Shown: positions 1-5,257 of the stretch, one piece after another
How positions within the stretch are numbered: position 1 is the first letter of the stretch
Layout of the letters: each line of letters opens with the position of its first letter
Source of the DNA: Desulfatirhabdium butyrativorans
GTDB taxonomy: Bacteria; Desulfobacterota; Desulfobacteria; Desulfobacterales; DYRK01
Reading direction: 5' to 3'
Assembly (NCBI GenBank): GCA_020718785.1
Contig: DYRK01000222.1
Span: 1 to 8,944 of the forward strand
Length of the DNA stretch: 8,944 nt
Program-made: the position numbers and the translations under genes
Notes under the pieces: generated by a model
Database searches by the model: none
What the model was told of the DNA's origin: nothing
What the model saw: only the letters and a program-made list of their open reading frames with translations

Positions 1-15
1 AGCATATAAACTCCA

Positions 16-477
16 TCAATCCGGATAAAAATCGCCGTCTGAAATTTCGGCGATAGAATATTCGCAGTCTTCGGGAAATACGGATTCATCAATATCAGTC
101 TCACCGGCAGCAGATAGTACCGCTATCTCATAAGCATCTGATATATTTTCTTCAATATGATACTTGAGACTGGGGCTGTCTTTCAGAAGTAAATGAATTC
201 TCTTACGCTGCTCTTTGATCGTGCGTTTCCAGCTTTTTGACCGCTTCTGAGGCTGATATTTCCATTTCAGCAAATGCGCCAGCAATACGGCAAAACGATT
301 AATCAACTGACGTTTGTCACTTCTTGCCATCCCTTCGAGTTCCTCGGCAATGTTTTCAATATCTGCTTCTGAGAACCTGCCTTCCCGAATCAATTTTGCA
401 CTGTTGATCAGCCACGCGTAGAAATCCTGCTCATACTGCGGATTCTCTGCAAGATGATCGCCGGCTCTCAAATCCAT
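16..477 (-). CDS. DUF29 family protein
   Basis: A 153-residue protein with the hallmark DUF29 pattern: YEQDFYAWL near residue 15, then GRFSEADIENIAEELEGM at about 33-50, then LLAHLLKWKYQP and a basic RSKSWKRTIKEQRKRI stretch followed by LLKDSPSLK. The acidic C-terminus (FPEDCEYSIAEI..., ending DFYPD) also matches the family, so it appears full length. DUF29 has no established biochemical function; members are small helical proteins, frequent in cyanobacteria and some deltaproteobacteria, often in several copies per genome. The ATG at 477 is chosen over an in-frame GTG at 507 because a strong GAGGAGGT site lies 7 nt upstream of the ATG. It follows pyrD by only 31 nt on the same strand, so co-transcription is likely, but nothing links it to pyrimidine synthesis. 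Family assignment is confident; role unknown. Confidence 0.9.
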   Translation of the reverse strand: MDLRAGDHLAENPQYEQDFYAWLINSAKLIREGRFSEADIENIAEELEGMARSDKRQLINRFAVLLAHLLKWKYQPQKRSKSWKRTIKEQRKRIHLLLKDSPSLKYHIEENISDAYEIAVLSAAGETDIDESVFPEDCEYSIAEISDGDFYPD

Positions 478-484
478 GACAATG

Positions 485-492
485 ACCTCCTC
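485..492 (-). promoter_or_regulatory. Shine-Dalgarno site that decides the DUF29 start
   Basis: Read on the minus strand this is GAGGAGGT, near-perfect anti-16S complementarity, ending 7 nt before the ATG at 477. It lies inside the longer reading frame that would begin with GTG at 507, and so argues for the shorter 153-residue protein. Confidence 0.7.
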
Positions 493-508
493 TTGCTGCA
501 AATACACG

Positions 509-1429
509 CTAAACCCTCAACGTGCCGATAATATCTCTCACGCTGCCGATTTTTTTGTCTGTCAGAAATGTCTCAATCCCTTCGATAATTTCTATTGTGC
601 ATCGGGGATTGACAAAATTGGCTGTGCCGACCTGAACTGCCGAGGCTCCCGCAATGAGAAATTCCAAAGCATCGCTTGCAGTCATAATGCCGCCGATGCC
701 GATTACCGGAATTTTTACGCTTTTGGCTACTTGCCAGACCATCCGCAAGGCAACCGGCTTGATTGCAGGCCCGGAAAGCCCGCCGGTAATGTTTGCCAGC
801 TTTGACCGCCGGGTTTCAATGTCAATGACCATACCGGTGAGGGTATTGATAAGCGACACCGAGTCCGCACCGGCATCTTCGACGCTCCGGGCAATATCCG
901 TGATGTCCGTGACATTTGGAGAAAGCTTGACCATCAAGGGCTTGCCGGTTTTTCTTCTGACCTCTGTTACTACCTCACGGGCTGCCTGAGGAATCACACC
1001 GAAGGCAATGCCTCCGGCTTTGACATTGGGGCATGAGATATTGACTTCGATTCCGGTCACGCCGTCCATTTCATCAATGCGTGCTGCCAGTTCGGCGTAC
1101 TCCGCTACGGTTTTTCCATAGATATTGACGATAATTGCTGTTGAAAATTTTTTCAGAAAAGGAAGTTTTTCTCTTTCAAACGCATCTATTCCTACATTCT
1201 CAAGACCGATGGCGTTCAACATGCCGCACGCTGTTTCTACGATCCGAGGGGGCGGATTTCCCTTTGAAGGTTCGAGAGACAAGCCTTTTACAATAATAGC
1301 TCCGAGCCGGTTCAGATCAATCAGTTCTGCAAACTCCTGACCGTATCCGAAGGTTCCCGAGGCAGTCATCACGGGGTTTTTCAGGATGATGCCGCCGATA
1401 TCTGTTGTCAAATCAGGGTGTTTTGTCAT
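509..1429 (-). CDS. pyrD: Dihydroorotate dehydrogenase, class 1B catalytic subunit
   Basis: Oxidises dihydroorotate to orotate with bound FMN, the fourth step of de novo pyrimidine synthesis, in the cytosol. The 306-residue TIM-barrel protein shows the family signatures: LKNPVMTASGTFGYG near the N-terminus, VKG (substrate lysine, about residue 48), NISCPN at 130-135 with Cys133 as catalytic base (Cys marks class 1; Ser marks class 2), LSGPAIKP at about 218-225, and the FMN phosphate-binding GIGGI and QVGTA segments near 244-270. Class 1B enzymes normally work with PyrK, an FAD/2Fe-2S subunit passing electrons to NAD; no pyrK is present in this window. The start is uncertain: ATG at 1429 gives the family-like MTKHPDL N-terminus, with a GGAG placed rather far upstream (14 nt); an in-frame GTG at 1444 would add five residues but has no spaced ribosome site. 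A hairpin (1451-1473) lies just upstream of the start. The stop is 31 nt before the DUF29 gene. Confidence 0.95.
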   Translation of the reverse strand: MTKHPDLTTDIGGIILKNPVMTASGTFGYGQEFAELIDLNRLGAIIVKGLSLEPSKGNPPPRIVETACGMLNAIGLENVGIDAFEREKLPFLKKFSTAIIVNIYGKTVAEYAELAARIDEMDGVTGIEVNISCPNVKAGGIAFGVIPQAAREVVTEVRRKTGKPLMVKLSPNVTDITDIARSVEDAGADSVSLINTLTGMVIDIETRRSKLANITGGLSGPAIKPVALRMVWQVAKSVKIPVIGIGGIMTASDALEFLIAGASAVQVGTANFVNPRCTIEIIEGIETFLTDKKIGSVRDIIGTLRV

Positions 1430-1450
1430 TTGTTCTAATTGCACTCCGTA

Positions 1451-1473
1451 GGGGTTTGCCGGCGGCGAACCCC
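1451..1473. repeat. Hairpin in the pyrD 5' leader
   Basis: GGGGTT at 1451-1456 pairs with AACCCC at 1468-1473, and inside it GCC pairs with GGC around a three-base GGC loop, giving a GC-rich stem. In the pyrD transcript it sits about 21 nt before the ATG at 1429, between a T/A-rich palindrome (1480-1493, GTTTTTTAAAAAAC) and the ribosome-binding region. It may be a leader structure affecting pyrD expression or another dispersed palindromic repeat. Read on the plus strand the stem is followed, seven bases later, by six T, but no plus-strand gene ends here. Confidence 0.5.
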
Positions 1474-1494
1474 TGCAAAGTTTTTTAAAAAACA

Positions 1495-1661
1495 GTATTC
1501 CTCACTGTAAAACGGGTTTAAAACCCGTTCTACGAGTAATGAAGTTGTCAGCCGGGAGTATTCCTCACTGTAAAACGGGTTTAAAACCCGTTCTACGAGT
1601 ATTCCTCACTGTAAAACGGGTTTAAAACCCGTTCTGCGAGTAATGAATTTGTCAGTCGGGA
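1495..1661. repeat. Palindromic tandem repeat array (three copies)
   Basis: Three 42-base copies (1495-1536, 1558-1599, 1599-1640) each begin GTATTCCTCACTG and contain the palindrome AACGGGTTTAAAACCCGTT, nine-base arms around one base, extended by flanking GTA/TAC to a 27-base hairpin such as 1507-1533. Copies 1 and 3 are each followed by a related 21-base tail (1537-1557 and 1641-1661, two differences); copy 2 has no tail. The whole array therefore reads as 63 + 41 + 63 bases. The last tail overlaps the 3' end of the zinc-ribbon gene (stop at 1652-1654). The array fills the gap between that gene and pyrD and could form transcript-end hairpins, but no clear T-tract terminator is seen. Confidence 0.85.
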
Positions 1662-1951
1662 GAATGCGCCGTAAGTGATGACCATTGACTCAATGCAAGG
1701 TCAAAACGGCTGACAAGCAATGAGGCACAGGCAAGCATTCCGGAAGCTTCCGGAGTACGGCGCAGGGAACAGGCACGCTTTGCATGAAAAAACATCTGCC
1801 TGAAATCTTTTGAAGCAAAGGCATCCTGCGCTTTTTTCAGATGCTCCTGAGCATCATTCTCGATATCTGCCAGAACACCCAGATCGGTCTTGCAGCGGTG
1901 ACAGACACGGTTTCCCGCATATTTGGCATTACAGGTAGGACATCTTTCCAT
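1652..1951 (-). CDS. Small zinc-ribbon protein with helical tail
   Basis: A 99-residue protein. The N-terminus carries two CxxC knuckles, Cys4/Cys7 (CPTC) and Cys17/Cys20 (CHRC), a compact zinc-ribbon candidate. After it comes a helical region (about residues 25-95) resembling a TPR-like pair: a QDAFASKDFRQMFFHAKRA-type helix pair, then LLVSRFDLALSQWSSL. I cannot name a family. It follows the Hsp70 gene on the same strand, 113 nt downstream, so it is probably the last gene of the chaperone operon and could be a client adaptor or co-chaperone; that is inference from position. The reading frame is open further upstream to 2044, but that extension would translate a simple-sequence repeat, so the ATG at 1951 is preferred; its ribosome site is weak (GGA, 8 nt upstream). 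The final codons and stop lie in a repeated segment, a copy of which occurs at 1537-1557. Confidence 0.7.
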   Translation of the reverse strand: MERCPTCNAKYAGNRVCHRCKTDLGVLADIENDAQEHLKKAQDAFASKDFRQMFFHAKRACSLRRTPEASGMLACASLLVSRFDLALSQWSSLTAHSPD

Positions 1952-1970
1952 ATCAGGTATCCGTTTATAA

Positions 1971-2060
1971 GTGAGAATTGGGAAGTGAGAATTGGGAAGT
2001 GAGAATTGAGAATTGAGAATTGAAAAATATTTCTCACTTCTCACTTCTCACTCTTCACTT
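1971..2060. repeat. Heptad simple repeats in inverted orientation
   Basis: The left half (1971-2022) is a 14-base unit, GTGAGAATTGGGAA, at 1971, 1985 and (one change) 1999, decaying into GAGAATT units. The right half (2031-2051) is TTCTCAC three times with 7-base period, followed by TCTTCACTT. GTGAGAA and TTCTCAC are complementary, so the two halves can fold on each other around an A/T-rich centre. The element fills the gap between the Hsp70 stop and the zinc-ribbon gene and may act as a transcript hairpin. The same TTCTCAC heptad recurs at 5230-5257. Confidence 0.8.
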
Positions 2061-2064
2061 CATC

Positions 2065-3825
2065 TTATCCGAGATAATAGAGGATATCTTCGAGTTCTTT
2101 TTTAAGTTCTCCGGCTTCCTCCAGCATTCCTTCTTTCACTGCATCCCGGATATCTTCTATCAGATTAATCATCTCGTCCCGATCTTCGGCAGGAGCCGAT
2201 TTCAGCTGAAGTTCTGCTTTTTCTATGATTTCAGCCAGATCAGGAGGCATTCCTTCAGTATCGGCAGTGTCGTTATCTTCCGATACCTCCTCATCGCCTT
2301 CAAATCCGCCTCTGTCTCCCCACATCTCGTCAATCCGCCTTTTGGAAACAGACATTTCCTGTTCGGTAAATCCTGAAAAAGCATTCTCGATCACCGCGTT
2401 TATTTTTCTGCCGCTTGACTTTTCAGTGGCTTCGATTTTAAGGATACCGTTCAGGTCAAGATCAAAATTCAGAAGAATCACGCTGCCTTCCGGCGATTTC
2501 GGGGTCAGGCTGAATTTATACTTGCCGATCCGGATATTATCTAAGGCATCCGGATTTTCTCCCTGACAGACCTTGATTTCAACCATTTCCTGATTTTCAT
2601 ACAGGGTATAAAATGCCTCGGTCCTTGAGGCAGGAAGCTTGGTATTGCGCCGGATCAGGGGAACAAAGCGGGTCATGCACGGCAGTCCGTCCAATTCGCC
2701 GATAGCAGAAGTCCCGAAAGTATAAGGAGTAATATCGAGCAGAATACTTGTGGAATCACAGCCCATCTCTCTCCCTGCCTGAATAGCCGCACCCAATGCC
2801 ACGCAAAGATCAGGGTCAATTTCGCTGTGAGGAAGCTGACCGAATTTTTCCTCAAGCATTTCCGATATTCTCGGTATCCGTGTGGAGCCGCCCACCAGAA
2901 TGATTTTGTCTATGGCAGAAGGCAGCAGGGACGCATCTTTCAGGGCTTTGTTCACGGAATCCATGGTGCGTTCCAGATCATCTTCGATCATTTTTTCAAA
3001 AGCCACGCGGGAAAACTCATAAGAAAGATGAACGTCTTTCCAGGTCCTTTTGCCGATATGATCTTCTTCGATCTTTGCATAAGGCTCGGCAGAAAGGGCC
3101 ATTTTGGCATTTTCGGCAGCCCTTTTCAGCCTTGCCATAATTACCGGCTTGTCGCTCACGGAAATTTTGAGTTCTTTTTCACAGTGTTCCGCGAGCATAT
3201 CTGCAATTTTCTTATCAAAATCATCGCCGCCCAGATGATTGTCTCCGGTGCTGGAAAGCACTTCCACCACGCCCTGCTCTATCTTTACAATCGAGACATC
3301 GAAGGTTCCGCCTCCGAGATCGTAAATCAGAATCCGCTGGGTTTCCGAGCGCGTGCTTTCATAAGCAAGGGCAGCCGCTGTCGGCTCATTGATGATTCTG
3401 ACAACATTCAGCCCTGCGATCTGCCCTGCTTCGCGTGTTGCATGACGCTGCGCGTCCGTAAAATATGCCGGAACAGTGATGACTGCTTTGGATACGGCTT
3501 TTCCCAGCACTTTTTCTGCCCGCAGTTTTAACTCTTTCAGAATAAATGCGGAAATTTCCTGCGGCAGATAATCGGCATCTCCCATGCGGATTTTCCGGTC
3601 GGTTCCCATAAGGCGTTTGACCGAAAGGACAGTCCGCTCCGGAGCAATGACTGCCTGGTTCCGCGCTTCGGCTCCGACAATGATTTTTCCCTCATTATTA
3701 ACTCCCACACAGGAAGGAAGGATGCCGTTGTCATTGTCTTTGAGTATTTCCGCGTTTCCGTTAATAATAAAGGCGACCTCGGAATTGGTAGTCCCGAGGT
3801 CAATCCCCACTATCGCTTCATCCAT
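2065..3825 (-). CDS. Hsp70 chaperone, HscC-like
   Basis: ATP-driven cytosolic chaperone of 586 residues. ATPase landmarks in order: phosphate-1 GIDLGTTNS (7-15), Lys70 in VKRLMG, VITVPAYF (115-122), NEPTAAALAY (146-155), phosphate-2 DLGGGTFDV (169-177), LGGDDFD (198-204), adenosine loop GGSTRIP (312-318), VALGAAIQAG (342-351). The interdomain linker is ILLDITP (361-367), then a beta-rich substrate-binding domain to about 490 and a short, very acidic tail (508-586) in place of a full DnaK lid; there is no EEVD-like end. Subdomain IB lacks the roughly 25-residue segment of E. coli DnaK: VKRLMG is followed almost directly by DADYLPQEISAFIL. This, the length, and the GENPDALDNIRIG segment resemble E. 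coli HscC (about 556 residues) more than housekeeping DnaK. ATG at 3825 has GGAG 10 nt upstream. GrpE-like and J-like genes lie just upstream, so the three probably work as a set. A second, housekeeping dnaK is expected elsewhere. Confidence 0.93.
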   Translation of the reverse strand: MDEAIVGIDLGTTNSEVAFIINGNAEILKDNDNGILPSCVGVNNEGKIIVGAEARNQAVIAPERTVLSVKRLMGTDRKIRMGDADYLPQEISAFILKELKLRAEKVLGKAVSKAVITVPAYFTDAQRHATREAGQIAGLNVVRIINEPTAAALAYESTRSETQRILIYDLGGGTFDVSIVKIEQGVVEVLSSTGDNHLGGDDFDKKIADMLAEHCEKELKISVSDKPVIMARLKRAAENAKMALSAEPYAKIEEDHIGKRTWKDVHLSYEFSRVAFEKMIEDDLERTMDSVNKALKDASLLPSAIDKIILVGGSTRIPRISEMLEEKFGQLPHSEIDPDLCVALGAAIQAGREMGCDSTSILLDITPYTFGTSAIGELDGLPCMTRFVPLIRRNTKLPASRTEAFYTLYENQEMVEIKVCQGENPDALDNIRIGKYKFSLTPKSPEGSVILLNFDLDLNGILKIEATEKSSGRKINAVIENAFSGFTEQEMSVSKRRIDEMWGDRGGFEGDEEVSEDNDTADTEGMPPDLAEIIEKAELQLKSAPAEDRDEMINLIEDIRDAVKEGMLEEAGELKKELEDILYYLG

Positions 3826-3868
3826 AAAAATAGCTCTCCGCTTATCCTGACCCTGATGAGGGCGCAGC

Positions 3869-4690
3869 TTATGTTTTTGCGTTTACAATTACCTGAGCGA
3901 TTCGTACCATTTCGCCCCTGCGAATAAATCCGCTCAGATATTCTTCCAAAACGGTTCCCGGATCCTTCTCCGGCTCTGACCGTTTTCCCACAGCCTTCAT
4001 GGTTTTGGGATCAAAAGGCTGTCCCACAGTATCCGTCGGATAAATTTCCACCAGTTCCAGTGCGCGGTCAAACCGTCTGACAGCCATCTCATATCCTTCT
4101 GCAATCCCCTTCATTCCTTCGATAATTTCATCGGTGCCTTTGGGAAGTGACCTGAAAAATCCTTTGGATTTCAAAGCCAGGTCCTGAAAAGCTTCGCTCA
4201 GTTCCAGGCTTGCTTTCTGACCGCGTATCAGAGCATCGCGCACATCCAGAAACGGAAGAACTGCTTTTCTTTCGCCGGCATATCGTATCCTTTCCTCAAG
4301 TTCGGCAAGCTGTCCGGTCTTTTCTTTAAATATATCAAATGTTTCCTGATATGCGCCGATAAAGGAGCCGAGAGTTTCCAGTGTCCTGCTCTGCTCCCTG
4401 TTCTGTATCTTGATTTCCTGCCTCAGCGCGGAAAACTCGGATAAAAGGGTATAAAGATCGCAGGACTCTGTTATACCTCCTTTATCGCCGGGAATCGTAT
4501 CCGGAAGGTCTTCAAGCCAGAATTTGAAATCCCTGATTGCTGTCTGTTTCCACTCGGGCAGTTCCTGATAAGTCTCTATCCTGTCACGGATTCTTTTTGA
4601 GAAAAAACGGACATTCCAATACATAAAAGCCATTGCAATTTCCATGAAATGTTTTGAAAGCCATTCATGGACGGTGACAAACAGATACAT
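3869..4690 (-). CDS. GrpE-like nucleotide exchange factor
   Basis: A 273-residue protein, predicted to release ADP from the neighbouring Hsp70. The GrpE signature is in the last 50 residues: PFDPKTMKAV (225-234), then DPGTVLEEYLSGFIRRGEMVRIAQVIVNAK, matching the family's beta-domain pattern (FDP...A, PGTV, G-Y/F, G...R-A-V-V-A-K). Before it comes a long, probably coiled-coil helical stretch (about 80-150, LLSEFSALRQEIKIQNREQ...) as in GrpE dimers. It is longer than E. coli GrpE (197 residues), owing to an N-terminal part of about 80 residues rich in Trp, Phe and Tyr with no clear membrane segment. Start at ATG 4690 is well supported: AAGGAGG at 4700-4706, 9 nt upstream, overlapping the last codons of the J-gene copy. 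Its first 19 codons are duplicated upstream in the 219-bp tandem repeat. The Hsp70 gene begins 43 nt after its stop. Assignment to GrpE superfamily is good; overall similarity is low. Confidence 0.85.
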   Translation of the reverse strand: MYLFVTVHEWLSKHFMEIAMAFMYWNVRFFSKRIRDRIETYQELPEWKQTAIRDFKFWLEDLPDTIPGDKGGITESCDLYTLLSEFSALRQEIKIQNREQSRTLETLGSFIGAYQETFDIFKEKTGQLAELEERIRYAGERKAVLPFLDVRDALIRGQKASLELSEAFQDLALKSKGFFRSLPKGTDEIIEGMKGIAEGYEMAVRRFDRALELVEIYPTDTVGQPFDPKTMKAVGKRSEPEKDPGTVLEEYLSGFIRRGEMVRIAQVIVNAKT

Positions 4691-4695
4691 TGCTT

Positions 4696-4851
4696 TTATC
4701 CTCCTTTTTCAACCTTTTTTTCCGCCTGAAACAGTTCCTGTAAACCCGCACGCCGCCGCCTGATTTCAGGGGCTTTTGCCAGCGCGAGCAGCGCGTTCTC
4801 ATAATCGCGTACCGTGAGACCCCCGAAAATTTTTCCTTTTACCCGTTCCCG
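4696..4851 (-). pseudogene. Duplicated 3' fragment of the J-domain gene
   Basis: Encodes the same 51 C-terminal residues (RERVKGKIFGGL... to ...KKVEKGG and stop) as the intact J gene at 4915-5226, but without the J domain. A reading frame through the duplication junction can be extended to a TTG at 4899, giving 67 residues, but that start has no sensible ribosome site and its first 16 codons are out-of-frame grpE sequence. It is best read as a by-product of the tandem duplication. Its last codons still supply the AAGGAGG site for the intact GrpE gene. Confidence 0.85.
4700..4706 (-). promoter_or_regulatory. Ribosome binding site of the GrpE-like gene
   Basis: AAGGAGG on the minus strand, 9 nt before ATG 4690, embedded in the Lys-Gly-Gly codons that end the J reading frame. 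An identical site lies at 4919-4925 in the other duplicate, in front of the truncated grpE start at 4909. Confidence 0.8.
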
Positions 4852-4909
4852 TTGCAATTTCCATGAAATGTTTTGAAAGCCATTCATGGACGGTGACAAA
4901 CAGATACAT
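4799..4909 (-). pseudogene. Truncated grpE 5' fragment from the duplication
   Basis: The right copy of the duplication carries a second GrpE start (ATG at 4909) with the same AAGGAGG site. It encodes the genuine first 19 residues (MYLFVTVHEWLSKHFMEIA), crosses the junction near 4852, then reads 17 out-of-frame residues through the J fragment and stops at 4799-4801. A 36-residue peptide would probably be translated if this is real DNA, but no function is suggested. Confidence 0.75.
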
Positions 4910-4914
4910 TGCTT

Positions 4915-5226
4915 TTATCCTCCTTTTTCAACCTTTTTTTCCGCCTGAAACAGTTCCTGTAAACCCGCACGCCGCCGCCTGATTTCAGGGGCTTTTGCCA
5001 GCGCGAGCAGCGCGTTCTCATAATCGCGTACCGTGAGACCCCCGAAAATTTTTCCTTTTACCCGTTCCCGTTTGTCTTTGAGTGCCTCATAAGCCTCGGT
5101 AATCTGCCGAAACCTCTCCGGGTCCTTCTCCGGTGTATGCTTTTTGACTAACCGGAGATAACTGCTTCGGATATCTTCATCCGATGCGTCGAGTAACAAA
5201 CCTAATGTCAGATAATATGTCAGCAT
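4915..5226 (-). CDS. Short J-domain-like co-chaperone with HTPE in place of HPD
   Basis: A 103-residue protein. Residues 1-52 match a J domain: YYLTLGLLLDASDEDIRSSY (helix I and start of helix II), LRLVKKH, then FRQITEAYEALKD (helix III, the usual F-x-x-I-x-x-A-Y-E-x-L). At the loop where J proteins carry the Hsp70-activating HPD tripeptide, this one has H30-T-P-E33. The second half (53-103) is basic and helical (TVRDYENALLALAKAPEIRRRR...), with no Gly/Phe region or zinc centre. Probable role: delivering clients to, or docking on, the HscC-like Hsp70 two genes downstream. It starts 20 nt after the 912-residue gene; the ribosome site (GAGAA) is weak and lies in a heptad repeat, so translational coupling is possible. 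Its TAA is 5 nt before the duplicated grpE start. Family placement is good; activity with the altered tripeptide is uncertain. Confidence 0.82.
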   Translation of the reverse strand: MLTYYLTLGLLLDASDEDIRSSYLRLVKKHTPEKDPERFRQITEAYEALKDKRERVKGKIFGGLTVRDYENALLALAKAPEIRRRRAGLQELFQAEKKVEKGG

Positions 5227-5229
5227 AAT

Positions 5230-5257
5230 TTCTCACTTCTCACTTCTCACTTCTTAC
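5230..5257. repeat. TTCTCAC heptad repeat at a gene boundary
   Basis: TTCTCAC at 5230, 5237 and 5244, then TTCTTAC at 5251, an exact 7-base period. It covers the stop codon (5247-5249) and last codons of the 912-residue gene and the whole gap before the J gene. It is the same heptad as at 2031-2051. On the transcript it reads GTGAGAA repeats and provides the only purine-rich sequence available as a ribosome site for the J gene. Confidence 0.85.

Larger units (their letters stand above)
4633..5072. repeat. Perfect 219-bp tandem duplication
   Basis: Bases 4633-4851 and 4852-5070 read identically throughout by eye; the match continues two further bases (TT at 4852-4853 and 5071-5072), so the junction lies within a TT microhomology. 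The unit holds the 3' half of the J gene (from about codon 53), the J/GrpE junction with its ribosome site, and the first 19 codons of the GrpE gene. Because the right copy completes the J gene and the left copy starts the GrpE gene, both genes stay intact, and a dead J fragment plus a dead grpE fragment lie between them. No mismatches means a recent origin or an assembly artefact. Confidence 0.95.

Noticed and set aside
1481..1486. Intrinsic terminator (hairpin 1451-1473 plus T6) on the plus strand
   Set aside because: No plus-strand gene ends here, and the T run is seven bases from the stem; on the minus strand it precedes pyrD instead of ending a transcript.
1495..1640. CRISPR array
   Set aside because: Only three units, strongly palindromic throughout, with unequal spacing (63 and 41) and no unique spacers; the intervals are themselves repeated.
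1952..2044. N-terminal extension of the zinc-ribbon protein to 130 residues
   Set aside because: The added residues translate the GTGAGAA/TTCTCAC simple repeat; the CxxC domain begins naturally at the ATG at 1951.
2827..3531. Plus-strand reading frame of 234 codons opposite the Hsp70 gene
   Set aside because: It mirrors conserved Hsp70 codons and has no recognisable protein features.
4696..4899. 67-codon reading frame between the J and GrpE genes as a real gene
   Set aside because: It is created by the tandem duplication, starts at TTG without a good ribosome site, and duplicates the J C-terminus.
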